This document shows positions 33,602 to 43,269 of a stretch of 64,000 nucleotides of DNA, in pieces. Within the stretch, counting starts at the first letter, position 1. Each line of letters starts with the position of its first letter. This DNA is from DATLZU01 sp051293835 (GTDB taxonomy: Bacteria; Nitrospirota; Nitrospiria; Nitrospirales; Nitrospiraceae). The translations under genes were made by a program, and so were the position numbers. The stretch covers positions 49,388 through 113,387 of the forward strand of contig JBPKMA010000011.1 of NCBI GenBank assembly GCA_051293835.1, written 5' to 3'. The notes below the pieces were generated by a model, which saw only the letters and a list, made by a program, of their open reading frames with translations, made no database searches and was not told where the DNA came from.

Positions 33602-34530
33602 CCAATGCGCAGCGGCGCGGAAGCCAATGGGTCCTCGCAAGACAGGGCCTCCGTGCAAGTCCGCACGACATAGGCTCGGCACCGTTCGAACCGGTCCAGC
33701 CCTACATGCGCCTGCCGGGCAGCCGCTTCGTCGCGGAAGATACCGAAGACGGTCGAGCCGCTGCCGGACAACAGCGCCGCCTCTGCCCCTTGCGAGAGCA
33801 GCCGTGTCTTGATCGTATGGAGTACGTCGTGTTCGGGAAACACCGCCGCCTCGAAGTCGTTCTCGACCAGCGGCAACAGCTTTTCCCAGGTCACGGTTTC
33901 CCACGTTTCCACCGCTCGCAAGGCACTGGAGAGCGACCGCACGCCGGACCGTGTGACCGAGAGCCGTTCATAGGCCCAGCGCGTGTCGATCGGAAATCCC
34001 GGGTTGACCAAGACGACCCACCGCGTTCCTTCCACGCGGAGCGGCTTGACGATTTCGCCGCGGCCGGTGACCAACGCGCTTGGGGCGAAGAAGAAAAACG
34101 GCACGTCGCTCCCGACCTGTTGACCCAACTCCGCCATGTGAGCAACCGTCCATCCCAACCCCAGAAGGCGATTCACCCCCTGGATCGTCGCGGCCGCGTC
34201 GCTGCTCCCCCCGCCGAGACCGGCGCCGTGGGGAATCCGCTTCATGAGCTCGATCTCCAATCCGACATTGAGGCCGGCTCGCTCTAGCACCAGCGTCGCG
34301 GCGCGAGAGACCAAATTCCGATGATCCGTCGGCAGCGTCGGATCGTCGCATCGGAGCATCACCCCCGCCTGGCCAGCTCTCACCCGCAGCCGCAGCTCAT
34401 CCTCCAACGCCACGGTCTGCATCACCGACCAGAGGTTGTGATACCCGTCCGGCCGGCGATCCAGCACCCGTAGGATCACATTGATCTTCGCCGGCGCACG
34501 GACCCGCACCGCTCCGTCTCCCACTCTCAT
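33598..34530 (-). CDS. ispE: 4-diphosphocytidyl-2-C-methyl-D-erythritol kinase
   Basis: A GHMP kinase of the non-mevalonate isoprenoid pathway. 310 aa. The ATP-binding loop HGAGLGGGSSDAAA is at mid-protein, with AKINVILRVLDRRPDGYHNL at the N-terminus and LSGSGSTVFG at the C-terminal GHMP motif. It lies before prs, a common neighbour. Confidence 0.96.
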   Translation of the reverse strand: MRVGDGAVRVRAPAKINVILRVLDRRPDGYHNLWSVMQTVALEDELRLRVRAGQAGVMLRCDDPTLPTDHRNLVSRAATLVLERAGLNVGLEIELMKRIPHGAGLGGGSSDAAATIQGVNRLLGLGWTVAHMAELGQQVGSDVPFFFFAPSALVTGRGEIVKPLRVEGTRWVVLVNPGFPIDTRWAYERLSVTRSGVRSLSSALRAVETWETVTWEKLLPLVENDFEAAVFPEHDVLHTIKTRLLSQGAEAALLSGSGSTVFGIFRDEAAARQAHVGLDRFERCRAYVVRTCTEALSCEDPLASAPLRIG

Positions 34531-34614
34531 ACGCGTTCACCCTCGCGGCTCGCGACGGATGCATCGTTCGTCAACATGCACTTCTGATTCTTCTTGCAGT
34601 TCACGCCTCTTGCT

Positions 34615-35994
34615 CTAGTCCTTTCCCCCTTTGATCGCATACTTTTCTAGCCGATAACGGAATGAGCGGGTGTTCAGCCGCAGCAGGCGGGCGGCCTTCT
34701 TCTTGACCCAGTTGGCCCGTTCCAGGGCTTTCAACAGCAATTCCTTCTCGATAGAGTTGATCAGCGCCTCCAAATCGAGCCCGTCCTCCGGCAGATCGGT
34801 CGGATACACGGGTTGCGGCATCGCCGGGCGATGGAGCCAGCCACGGATCTCCTCCTCGGTCACCGGCTGGCCGGAGGAGAACGCCACCACCCGTTCGATG
34901 AGATTTTCCAATTCGCGGACGTTCCCTCGCCATTCATGCTCCAGGAGCACCCGCATGGCTTCGCCGGTAATGGCAGGAACGGGCTTTCCGCTTTCGCGGC
35001 AGAACTTGTCCAGAAAGTGCTGGACTAAGAGCGGAATATCTCCCGTTCGGAGTCGCAGGGGCGGCAGAACAATGGGGATCACATCCAATCGATAGTATAG
35101 ATCCTCGCGGAAGGTTCCTTCGGCCACCGCCTTCTCCAGATCTTTGTTCGTGGCGGCAATGATCCGCACATCCACCTTCACATCCTGTGTTCCGCCGATC
35201 CGGCGAAATTCGCGTTCCTGAATCACCCGCAGGAGCTTCACCTGCGTCGCCAGCGACGTATCCCCGATTTCATCCAGGAAGATCGTCCCGCCATTCGCCA
35301 CCTCGAACAGACCGGCTTTGTTCGAGACCGCCCCTGTGAACGAACCCTTCATATGACCGAACAACTCGCTTTCCAGCAAGGTTTCCGGCACCGCACTGCA
35401 ATTGACCGTCACGAAGGGCATGGACGCGCGCGCGCTGTTGTAATGGATGGCTCGTGCGACCAGTTCTTTCCCGGTTCCGCTTTCGCCGAAGATGAGCACG
35501 TTGCTCCTGGAATCGGCTACCTTGCGCACGATGTCGAAGACCTTTTGCATGGCCTCGCTTTTTCCGATGATTTGCGCGAAGGAGGACTGACTGGCCATTT
35601 CGCGCTTGAGCAACATGTTTTCAGTGGACAACCGACGCCGCTCCAGCGCGTTGCGGATAATGAGCTGGACTTCGTCCACTTGAAACGGCTTGGTGAGATA
35701 ATCATACGCGCCGTGCTTCATCGCCTCGACGGCCGACTCCGCCGACGCAAACGCGGTGATCACCAGCACCACCGTATCCGGCGAGGAGGCCTTAACCGCC
35801 TTGAGCACGTCGAGTCCGCTCACCTTGGGCATCTTGAGGTCCGTGATCACGAGATCGAAGATTTCTTTGCCGAGGTGGGCAATCGCCTCATCGCCGTCGG
35901 AAGCCACCGTCACCGCATAGCCGGCCCGTTTGAGCATGATGCTCAAGACATCGCGCATGCTCTGTTCGTCGTCGACGACTAGGATCTTTTCCAC
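34615..35994 (-). CDS. Sigma54-dependent response regulator (PilR/NtrC type)
   Basis: 459 aa: receiver (1-120, DDEQ, phospho-Asp in ITDLKMP, K in TKPFQ), AAA+ sigma54 activation domain (about 140-370, Walker A GESGTGKE, Walker B GGTIFLDEIGD) and a Fis-type HTH (KKKAARLLRLNTRSFRYRL). The sigma54-contacting loop reads GSFTGA rather than GAFTGA. It overlaps the sensor kinase gene by 16 bases and is followed at 37.9 kb by pilC, so a PilR role in type IV pilus expression is likely. NtrC or HydG/ZraR alternatives cannot be excluded. Confidence 0.9.
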   Translation of the reverse strand: MEKILVVDDEQSMRDVLSIMLKRAGYAVTVASDGDEAIAHLGKEIFDLVITDLKMPKVSGLDVLKAVKASSPDTVVLVITAFASAESAVEAMKHGAYDYLTKPFQVDEVQLIIRNALERRRLSTENMLLKREMASQSSFAQIIGKSEAMQKVFDIVRKVADSRSNVLIFGESGTGKELVARAIHYNSARASMPFVTVNCSAVPETLLESELFGHMKGSFTGAVSNKAGLFEVANGGTIFLDEIGDTSLATQVKLLRVIQEREFRRIGGTQDVKVDVRIIAATNKDLEKAVAEGTFREDLYYRLDVIPIVLPPLRLRTGDIPLLVQHFLDKFCRESGKPVPAITGEAMRVLLEHEWRGNVRELENLIERVVAFSSGQPVTEEEIRGWLHRPAMPQPVYPTDLPEDGLDLEALINSIEKELLLKALERANWVKKKAARLLRLNTRSFRYRLEKYAIKGGKD

Positions 35995-37673
35995 GGTCCC
36001 CTACCCTCGTGCCACGGCCTCGGTCCGGCTCCGGCCGACCTCGGCAGGCACACCGTAAACCGAGAACCCTTGCCTTCCCAACTGTCGACCTTGATCCACC
36101 CGCCATGCAGATCCACGATCCGATGCACAGCCGCCAGACCGAGTCCAGAGCCTTCTTTTTTCGTCGTAAAGAAGGGCAGAAAAATCTTGTCCAGGTTGCC
36201 CTTCGGAATCCCAATACCCGTATCCTGGAACACAATTTCGATCACTTCCCCGCTGCGTCCGCCTGAAGCGACACGCCGGCGACCCGTGGAAATGGTTAAT
36301 TGGCCCCCGGACGGCATCGCCTCAAACGCATTCGTCGCCAGGTTCCAGAACACCTGCTTCAGTTGGTCCTGATCGACCTTGGCCAGCAGGGCGTCCTTGG
36401 CCAAGGTCGTGGAGATCGTGATGTTGACCTTGGTCCGCGCTTCCTGCGCGATGAGGTCCAACGTGTCTGACAGGATTTTGTTCACATCGCACTCCGTCAG
36501 ATTGAGGGCGGGCGGCCGCGCATACAGGAGAAATTCGGTGATGATCGTGTCTAACCGCGTCGCTTCCCGGATGGCGATGTCCATAAGCCGCCGGCTGGTC
36601 TCATCCGATGCAACGTCTTTGCGCAGCATCTGCATGGCGCCGACGAGCGCGCCCAGAGGGTTCCTGATCTCGTGGGCCATTCCCGCGGACATCTCACCCA
36701 GCGTCGCGAGCCATTCCCGGCGCCGCATTTCCTCTTCCATGTCCCGAATCTCGGTCAAGTCCTTGAACACACCAACCAGACCGGTTTGCTTACCCTGCTC
36801 CTGGAGCGGGGACAGCGTCATGCCGAGGATCAAGCGCCGGCCGTCCACGCGTTTGCACTCGACTTCGAATCGGGAACAGGCGAAGAGAGCCTCCGCCTCT
36901 TGCTCCGACCCGTGGTTTGGACGCCAATTGAAAATCTCCCGCCAGGGTCGGCCCTTCACCTGTTCAAGACTGTAACCGGTGGCTTCCTGAGCCGCCCGGT
37001 TGAAGGACGTGATCAACCCCGCCGCATCCGTCGTAAATACGCCGCTGCTGATGCTCTGGATGATATTCTCGTGGAACGCCTGGAGCCTGGTCAGCCCCTG
37101 CTCCTTTTCCCTGAGGCGCAAGTCCGCCCGATTGAGCTGGTCGACAAGCGCGCCGCTGAGGAACCCGACCACCAGGAACGCAAGCGCATAGACCCCGAAC
37201 GTCTGGAGCATCTCCGCTGCAGACAGCCGCGACGGGTGCAGCCAGCCGAGCGGCTCCAGCACACCGTACAATTGCAGATTAGCGACGACGCCGAACAAGA
37301 TGGTGCAGAAACCCGCCGTCACCAATCCGATCCGTTGGCGTGGCACCAGACTGGCCAGCGTCACCGAGATCACGTAGAGCACAGCAAAGGGACTTTCGAC
37401 CCCGCCGGTTCGCACGACCAGTACAGTTTCCAACACGAAATCGACGCCGATCTGCACCCAGGCGAACCTCGTCAACGACCGAGGCGAGGACAGTCGCCGA
37501 AGAACCACCACATACGGAATCGTGATCGCGTACGTGAACACGATCAGGGCGTAAAAGGTGAGAACGCGCTCGCCTTTGGCGACTTGGAACGTCAGCGACA
37601 GTCCCAACAGAAGGGTGATGACCACCACCCGCAAGGCCATTAACCAATGGAGTCTTGTCCTGAGGTCGTCCAT
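35979..37673 (-). CDS. PAS-containing sensor histidine kinase (PilS type)
   Basis: 564 aa. Five or six membrane helices fill residues 10-185, as in PilS, followed by a short coiled coil, a PAS domain (about 200-320, ITSFNRAAQEATGYS), HisKA with phospho-His in MAHEIRNPLGALVG, and HATPase_c (N box FWNLATNAFEAM, DTGIGIP, GSGLGLA). It would sense a membrane signal and phosphorylate the overlapping response regulator. Next to pilC this is best read as PilS. Confidence 0.9.
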   Translation of the reverse strand: MDDLRTRLHWLMALRVVVITLLLGLSLTFQVAKGERVLTFYALIVFTYAITIPYVVVLRRLSSPRSLTRFAWVQIGVDFVLETVLVVRTGGVESPFAVLYVISVTLASLVPRQRIGLVTAGFCTILFGVVANLQLYGVLEPLGWLHPSRLSAAEMLQTFGVYALAFLVVGFLSGALVDQLNRADLRLREKEQGLTRLQAFHENIIQSISSGVFTTDAAGLITSFNRAAQEATGYSLEQVKGRPWREIFNWRPNHGSEQEAEALFACSRFEVECKRVDGRRLILGMTLSPLQEQGKQTGLVGVFKDLTEIRDMEEEMRRREWLATLGEMSAGMAHEIRNPLGALVGAMQMLRKDVASDETSRRLMDIAIREATRLDTIITEFLLYARPPALNLTECDVNKILSDTLDLIAQEARTKVNITISTTLAKDALLAKVDQDQLKQVFWNLATNAFEAMPSGGQLTISTGRRRVASGGRSGEVIEIVFQDTGIGIPKGNLDKIFLPFFTTKKEGSGLGLAAVHRIVDLHGGWIKVDSWEGKGSRFTVCLPRSAGAGPRPWHEGRGPWKRS

Positions 37674-37923
37674 GCATCCAGCGGGCTGCCCGTCTGGAAA
37701 GCTCGTGCGGCGTTACAAGAGTCGGCTCGTCAAGTTCGCCATACTCCCGCGCGGGCTCGAACGCGAGGCCCCAAAGACGCTCCGTCCGCAGAACTGAGGC
37801 AGGATTCCTTCGGAGGCCTCTGCGGTCAATTCCAGCTCCGACCGCCGAGCCAATCAACTCAGAGGAGGGTGAAAAGCGGTTCTGCTTCGGCGTCCGGCGA
37901 CCGCCGTTCCCGCAAGCGGACGG

Positions 37924-39141
37924 TTATCCGATCGCCGACGCCATCTGGAAGATCGGCAAATACATCGCGATCACGATGAAACCGATCACTGTCCCCAGAA
38001 ACACCATCATCATTGGCTCGAGCAGCGCGGTCAGTGACGCGACAGCGTGATCCACTTCATCCTCGTAGAAGTCGGCGATTTTGCCGAGCATCGCATCGAG
38101 CGCGCCGGTCGACTCGCCCACTGCGATCATGTGGGTGACCATTTTGGGAAACGTTTCGCTTTTTGCGAGCGGTTCGGCGATGGTTTTCCCGCCGCTGATA
38201 CTCACCCGGGCCTCCAGAATGGCTTCTTCGATGACCTTGTTTCCGGAAGTTTTGGCGCAGATGCTAAGGCCGTCGAGCAGTGGCACACCGCTGGTGATCA
38301 ACGTGCCGAGCGTCCTGGTGAATTTGGCGATGGAGGCTTTCCGGATCAGTTCGCCGAACACCGGTGTCTTCAGCAGCAACCGGTCGATGACCAGCTTCCC
38401 TTTCGGCGTTCCGTAGTATTTCTTGACCCCGTAAATCGCCAGCACCAGACCGACCACCATATAGATGATGTAGGCCTGGACGAAATTACTCATGTCGATC
38501 ACGAACTGCGTCGGGCCCGGCAGCCCCATTTTCCCACCGGACATTTCCGCAAACATTTTGGCGAAGATGGGAATCACCCAGATCATCAGTACGGTAATGA
38601 CGATAACAGCCACGCCCATGATGGTAGCTGGGTAGACCATGGCTGACTTGATCTGGCCCTTCAGCTTCATGGCCTTTTCGATGTGTTTGGCCAACCGGCT
38701 TAGGATAGTGTCTAACAGACCGCCGACCTCACCCGCATGGATCATGTTTACGTACAAGTCGTCGAAGATCTTGGGGTGTTTCTTCAACGCATCGGACAAG
38801 GTCGATCCGCCTTCCACATCGACCTTCACCTCCCCGATGGTCTTGGCCAGCACCTTGTTTTCCGACTGGGTCGACAGGATATCCAGACTTTGAATCAACG
38901 GCAGGCCAGCGTTGATCATGGTGCCGAATTGGCGGGTAAACACGACCAAATCCTTATCGGTGATCGCGGACCCCAACGAAAGATTCAGCCCGCCTTTTTT
39001 GCCCGCCTTTTCTTCCAGGCTGGTGACGATGACGTTTTGCCTGCGCAGTTGTTCGACGGCTTCATCACGGGTTTTGGCCGTCAACTCCCCCTTGCGGATC
39101 GCGCCCGTTCTGGTTCTACCGACATATGCGAAGGTGCGCAT
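37924..39141 (-). CDS. pilC: Type IV pilus inner-membrane platform protein PilC
   Basis: 405 aa of the GspF/PilC family: two T2SSF domains (about 70-193 and 273-396, each with FTRxxGTxxxxGxPLxxxL: FTRQFGTMINAGLPLIQSL and FTRTLGTLITSGVPLLDGL) and three membrane segments. Motifs GEVGGLLD and GESTGALD end the domains. It organises pilin assembly with PilB/PilT, which are not in the window. A 250-base gap without a gene separates it from the PilS-type kinase. Confidence 0.95.
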   Translation of the reverse strand: MRTFAYVGRTRTGAIRKGELTAKTRDEAVEQLRRQNVIVTSLEEKAGKKGGLNLSLGSAITDKDLVVFTRQFGTMINAGLPLIQSLDILSTQSENKVLAKTIGEVKVDVEGGSTLSDALKKHPKIFDDLYVNMIHAGEVGGLLDTILSRLAKHIEKAMKLKGQIKSAMVYPATIMGVAVIVITVLMIWVIPIFAKMFAEMSGGKMGLPGPTQFVIDMSNFVQAYIIYMVVGLVLAIYGVKKYYGTPKGKLVIDRLLLKTPVFGELIRKASIAKFTRTLGTLITSGVPLLDGLSICAKTSGNKVIEEAILEARVSISGGKTIAEPLAKSETFPKMVTHMIAVGESTGALDAMLGKIADFYEDEVDHAVASLTALLEPMMMVFLGTVIGFIVIAMYLPIFQMASAIG

Positions 39142-39292
39142 CTGATGATCTCGGTCTCGCGGTTCTCCCAGCGAATCAGAAGCGCTGCACGGAGAACCAC
39201 GATGCGAAACGAAGTCTACTGGACGACCTGGGGCTTGTCAAAAAAATTGCCGAATCGTGCGGCCCGCGCGCCACCGCACGGAGGAAACTCGG

Positions 39293-39829
39293 TCAGGCAC
39301 CGCTGGTGCTGACATGAACATAGCCGCGATAGAGATAATGGAAGCCCGAGGTCAGGGTCAGCCCCACCATCACGTACAGCAAGGGCTGGAGAACCCCGAG
39401 GTCCATCTGCCGCGAGGCCAGAAAGACCGCGAGAATGATATAGGCGAGCTGAAGGAGCGTGGTTCCCTTTCCCAAAATCGTGGGAGAAATATCGACCCGA
39501 GAATCGGCGAGTTGAGCCAGCACAGTGCCGGCCATCAGAATCAGGTCGCGACTGACGACCACGATAGCAATCCACGAGGGAATCAGGTGCATCACTGCCA
39601 GCGTCACGAATCCCGAGGTCAGCAACAGCTTGTCAGCCAGCGGATCCAGAAACGCGCCCAGTCTGGTGCGCTGGTTGGCAACCCTGGCGATGGTACCGTC
39701 GAGTCCGTCCGTCACACCGGCCAACAGTAGGATCACGAGGGCCTGATCGTACCGTTCGTAGATCAGGAACCCGACGTACACGGGGATCAGGAGAATGCGC
39801 AGGATCGTCAAACTGTTGGGAATGTTCAT
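39293..39829 (-). CDS. pgsA: CDP-diacylglycerol-glycerol-3-phosphate 3-phosphatidyltransferase
   Basis: 178 aa with the CDP-alcohol phosphotransferase motif DGLDGTIARVANQRTRLGAFLDPLADK (D-G-x2-A-R-x8-G-x3-D-x3-D pattern) and four or five membrane helices. It makes phosphatidylglycerol phosphate. ATG 39829 is chosen because the typical MNIPNSLTILRI N-terminus starts there. Confidence 0.93.
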   Translation of the reverse strand: MNIPNSLTILRILLIPVYVGFLIYERYDQALVILLLAGVTDGLDGTIARVANQRTRLGAFLDPLADKLLLTSGFVTLAVMHLIPSWIAIVVVSRDLILMAGTVLAQLADSRVDISPTILGKGTTLLQLAYIILAVFLASRQMDLGVLQPLLYVMVGLTLTSGFHYLYRGYVHVSTSGA

Positions 39830-39979
39830 GGCGTCGTGTGAGGCCCGCTGGCGGCGCGTCAAACTCTCTATCCGTCGAGAAGCCGGGTCATCTTAGGGAT
39901 GGGGCCGGAATCTTGTCAACGCGGTTGCAGTCGACAGGACAGGCCCCTATAATCCCCTCGGATCGCGCAGACGGAGGTC

Positions 39980-40303
39980 ATGACGATGAGCACCCTCCCG
40001 CTGATATTCAAGAAAGAAGGCTTGATCGAACGGCATCAGATCGAAGGGGTCGACCCGAGCGACCGGTACTTTAACCGTTCGATCCTGGTCCATCGGACTG
40101 CCAACGGATATTTCGCGAAAGTCACGTACGAAGCGCTCACCGTTGAGGGGCAAACGCATCCTTCGATCGCCGCAGCGGTGAAAGACGTGGTAGACAGGCT
40201 GAGGACGTTGGGGTTCCGACGGATGAGGACTAGACCGAACTTCAAAGGCCGCCACTACCTGGCCGAAAAGGAAACGTGGATCGACTATCCAGACGAGACC
40301 TAG
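39980..40303 (+). CDS. Small conserved-looking protein of unknown function
   Basis: 107 aa, one of very few plus-strand genes here. GGAGGTC lies just upstream (about 39972-39978) and supports ATG 39980 or 39986. The sequence is soluble and well behaved (VHRTANGYFAKVTYEAL, AAVKDVVDRLRTLGF, an Arg-rich patch RRMRTRPNFKGR, then YLAEKETWIDY). I do not recognise the family. It lies between the divergent pgsA and the convergent serine hydrolase. Confidence 0.7.
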   Translation: MTMSTLPLIFKKEGLIERHQIEGVDPSDRYFNRSILVHRTANGYFAKVTYEALTVEGQTHPSIAAAVKDVVDRLRTLGFRRMRTRPNFKGRHYLAEKETWIDYPDET

Positions 40304-40349
40304 GCTGGAGCAAGCATGGAGCAAGCAGCGAACAGAGAGTAGCTGTCAA

Positions 40350-41492
40350 CTACTGGCTCCTCGCTACGAACTCCTGAAAGATAAGATCGTGAATCAAGGG
40401 ACGGAAGCGCTGAATCCGAGTGTTTCGGCGGGTCGGGTGGACGCGGTTCGACAGTAATACCACTTCCAGCTCCTGGATCGGATCGATCCAGAGCGACGTG
40501 CCGGTGTATCCAAGATGCCCGAACGACTGCCTCGAGAACCGGCTTCCCACCGACGACGGCGCCGAAGGCGTATCCCACCCTAGCGCCCAAGTGGATTGCG
40601 GGACGCGATCCTGCCGGGTCACGAATTGGCGTGCAAGTTCCGACTTGAACGGACCCGGCCGTCCGTGATAGGCGTCGAGCCACGCTCCGGACACCGCTAA
40701 CACCGCCTCCGCTGTCCCGAACAGCCCCGCGTGCCCGGCCGCACCGCCCAACGCTGAGGCGTTCTCATCGTGCACCTCCCCACGCAGAACCCGCCCTCTC
40801 CATGCATCGTATTCGGTCGCGGCGACCGCATCCCGGTCGAACACTGTTCGACCGCCCACGGTTATCCCATCCGCAGTGGGCGTCGCAAACCCTAACGGGT
40901 CGGCGCCAAGCGGCTCGAAGAGGTGTTCCCGACAAAAGGCCGAGAACGACTGCCCGCTCACGCGTTCCACAATGAAACCGAGCAACATGAATCCCAAGTC
41001 GCTGTAGACACTGCGCTCTCCGATGTTGTGCAACAAGGTTTCCTCGCGGATATAGCCTATGACCGCCCGCCTGGCGGCCTCACTGCCCCAAAAGCCCGGG
41101 GTGAGGCGATCCTGTTCCGCTATCCGCTCGTAATAGGGCCTCCACGCTGGCAACCCGGAACTGTGCGTGAGGAGATGAAAGACCGTCGCGCTCCCGATTG
41201 GGCGATCCTTCAGCTCAGGAAGCAGGTCGTCGAGCTGATGATCGAGCGTCAGCCGGCCTTGCTGGACCAACCAAAGGACGGAGGTGGCCGTCGCGAGCGG
41301 TTTGGTCAAGGAGGCAAGATCGTAGATCGTCCGGACCTGCGCCGGCGCCCCCGGCGGTTCCGATGAAACGCGGCCGACAGCCCGGTGGTAGACGAGTCGC
41401 TTCCGCACGCGCACCGCCAACACCGCCCCGGGAAACACCCCCTCCTGCACGGCGGTTGCGAGCGCACGGTCAACCGAGTCGGTTCCGCTCAT
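40350..41492 (-). CDS. Serine hydrolase of the beta-lactamase/esterase (class C) family
   Basis: 380 aa. SxxK motif is in DLASLTKP, the second motif reads YSD (YxN family variant) in SVYSDLGFML, and the third is in HLGYTGTSLW. No signal peptide is seen at the N-terminus (MSGTDSVDRALATAV), so it is probably cytoplasmic or exported by another route. Could be an esterase or a D-Ala-D-Ala peptidase; resistance is not implied. It lies downstream of divIVA. Confidence 0.88.
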   Translation of the reverse strand: MSGTDSVDRALATAVQEGVFPGAVLAVRVRKRLVYHRAVGRVSSEPPGAPAQVRTIYDLASLTKPLATATSVLWLVQQGRLTLDHQLDDLLPELKDRPIGSATVFHLLTHSSGLPAWRPYYERIAEQDRLTPGFWGSEAARRAVIGYIREETLLHNIGERSVYSDLGFMLLGFIVERVSGQSFSAFCREHLFEPLGADPLGFATPTADGITVGGRTVFDRDAVAATEYDAWRGRVLRGEVHDENASALGGAAGHAGLFGTAEAVLAVSGAWLDAYHGRPGPFKSELARQFVTRQDRVPQSTWALGWDTPSAPSSVGSRFSRQSFGHLGYTGTSLWIDPIQELEVVLLSNRVHPTRRNTRIQRFRPLIHDLIFQEFVARSQ

Positions 41493-41622
41493 GCATTCCT
41501 CTTACGAGGATCGTGAAATTCCGCGGGACAAAAACGTTATGCCGATAGGGCTCCGGAGGATACACACGGCGGCGCGAGACCGGATGGCGGGATGATGCAC
41601 TGTCCAGACGGTGACGGCCTCT

Positions 41623-42129
41623 TCAGGGATTGGAATCACTGGCAAGCTTGTCATCCGGAGCGGCCTGGTTGGGATGATACGCCTCTTCTTCCTCGATCTC
41701 TAACATCCGTTCGAACGTGCGGATCGTGGCACGCAGCCGTTCGATCATCAACAGCCGCTGCTTCCGCAGTTCGGCGAGGTCGCGTTGCGTAACAACCAAC
41801 TCCCCCCTGGCCTGCCGGAGCATTTCTGCGGCTTTCAACTCGGCTTCTTTGACCACCAACTCCGCATCCCGCTGCGCCGAGCGCTTCATCTCATCGGCCA
41901 ATGACTGCGCGGATACCAGCGCGTGCGACAGCGTCGCCTCCGTTTTTTTCATCTCGGCCAGTTGCTGTTCGACGAAGGCGAGTTTTTCCCGCAGCACCGC
42001 GTTGTCCCGGTTGAGCGCTTCGACGGTCTGCGCGAGGTCTTCCAGAAATCGGTTGACTTCCTGACGGTCGTAGCCCCGGAACGTGGTTCGGAAGACCATT
42101 TGCTGGATATCGAGCGGTGTGATCTTCAT
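41623..42129 (-). CDS. divIVA: DivIVA-domain cell division/polarity protein
   Basis: 168 aa with the DivIVA N-terminal motif (ITPLDIQQMVFRTTFRGYDRQEVNRFLE) and a long coiled coil (about 30-140). It would bind curved membrane and recruit partners. ATG 42129 follows GGGAGAAATCC, which excludes the longer frame to 42216. It ends the ftsZ-pgeF-yggS-proC-yggT-divIVA run, the same order as in many Gram-positive and deep-branching bacteria. Confidence 0.93.
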   Translation of the reverse strand: MKITPLDIQQMVFRTTFRGYDRQEVNRFLEDLAQTVEALNRDNAVLREKLAFVEQQLAEMKKTEATLSHALVSAQSLADEMKRSAQRDAELVVKEAELKAAEMLRQARGELVVTQRDLAELRKQRLLMIERLRATIRTFERMLEIEEEEAYHPNQAAPDDKLASDSNP

Positions 42130-42148
42130 GGATTTCTCCCGCACGAAA

Positions 42149-42451
42149 TTATTCGATGTGCATCCGCGTCGCCATCTCAAACAACGACCGCACGAGCGCA
42201 TACTGCAGAAAGACAATGATCAGGATCGCCACCACCGGCGAGAGATCGATGCCCATTCGCCAGCCAAGCCGCCGACGGATCGGACCGAGCACGGGCTCCG
42301 TGGCGCGCTCCAGAAATTGGACGATCGGATTCCAGGGATCGGGATTCACCCAAGAGATCAGCGCGCGCGCAATAATGACATACATGTAGAGGGTCAGGAT
42401 CCAATCCGCCACGTGGGCGATCCCTTCCAGCACGTTCGCCGCCACAAACAT
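42149..42451 (-). CDS. yggT: YggT family membrane protein
   Basis: 100 aa with two membrane helices (about 12-32 and 72-92) around the YggT motif ISWVNPDPWNPIVQFLERATEP and a GIDLSP turn. The ATG overlaps the proC stop (TGATG). Function is not established; the family often neighbours yggS, proC and divIVA. Confidence 0.92.
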   Translation of the reverse strand: MFVAANVLEGIAHVADWILTLYMYVIIARALISWVNPDPWNPIVQFLERATEPVLGPIRRRLGWRMGIDLSPVVAILIIVFLQYALVRSLFEMATRMHIE

Positions 42452-43269
42452 CAGCGTCCCAACTCCCCCGACCGCCGCGCGGCCGCCTCCACTGCCGCGA
42501 TCAAACAGGCCCGCGCGCCGCCACGTTCCAACCGATGAAGCCCGGTGATGGTCGGTCCTCCAGGCGAAGCTACCCGGTCCTTGAGCGTGCCCGGATGTTC
42601 GCCGGTCTCGAGCACCATGCGCGCCGCGCCCAACAGCGTCTGGGCAGCCAGCAGTTCGGCCACGGTGCGCGGCAGCCCTATCTTGACGCCGCCGTCCGCC
42701 AGGGCTTCGAGCGCGACAAACGCATAGGCCGGCCCGCTGCCGCTCAGGCCCGTCACCGCATCCATCAACCGTTCCTCCACTGTCACGACCTGCCCCACCG
42801 CCTCGAACAGCGCGCGTGCAAGCCGGCGGTCTTCTTCTTCGATTCCGGCCCCCCAGCACAGCGCCGTCATGCCTTCACGAACCAAGACCGGCGCATTGGG
42901 CATCGCGCGAATGATTCTCGTCTGCTGTGGCACACGGTCAGCAATCCAACGGACGGAGACACCGGCCGCAATCGAGATGACCAGACGGCCGGCCAAGGCA
43001 AAAGCGATCTCCTCTAGCACATCGGCCAAAACTTGGGGCTTCACGGCCAACACGACCACCTCGCCCCATTGAGCCGCCTCCCGATTGACCGAGCCGACCT
43101 GCACGCCGAAGCGCCGCTTCATGTGGTCGAGGCGAGCGGCGTTGAGGTCGGTCGCCCACACGTGACCGCAGTCCCAAGCCCGCGCGGCAAGCACGCCCCC
43201 GATCAGCGCCTCGGCCATTTGGCCGGCACCGATGAACGCAATGCGCTTCCCGCCTCCGAGACTAGACAC
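42451..43269 (-). CDS. proC: Pyrroline-5-carboxylate reductase
   Basis: 272 aa. N-terminal Rossmann motif IAFIGAGQMAEALIGG, then VVVLAVKPQ, MPNAPVLVREGMTAL and the catalytic segment GLSGSGPAYAFVALEALADGGVKIGL. The GTG at 43269 is chosen: it overlaps the yggS stop (GTGTCTAG), giving a normal length, while the longer frame would lie inside yggS. Makes proline from pyrroline-5-carboxylate. Confidence 0.95.
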   Translation of the reverse strand: MSSLGGGKRIAFIGAGQMAEALIGGVLAARAWDCGHVWATDLNAARLDHMKRRFGVQVGSVNREAAQWGEVVVLAVKPQVLADVLEEIAFALAGRLVISIAAGVSVRWIADRVPQQTRIIRAMPNAPVLVREGMTALCWGAGIEEEDRRLARALFEAVGQVVTVEERLMDAVTGLSGSGPAYAFVALEALADGGVKIGLPRTVAELLAAQTLLGAARMVLETGEHPGTLKDRVASPGGPTITGLHRLERGGARACLIAAVEAAARRSGELGR

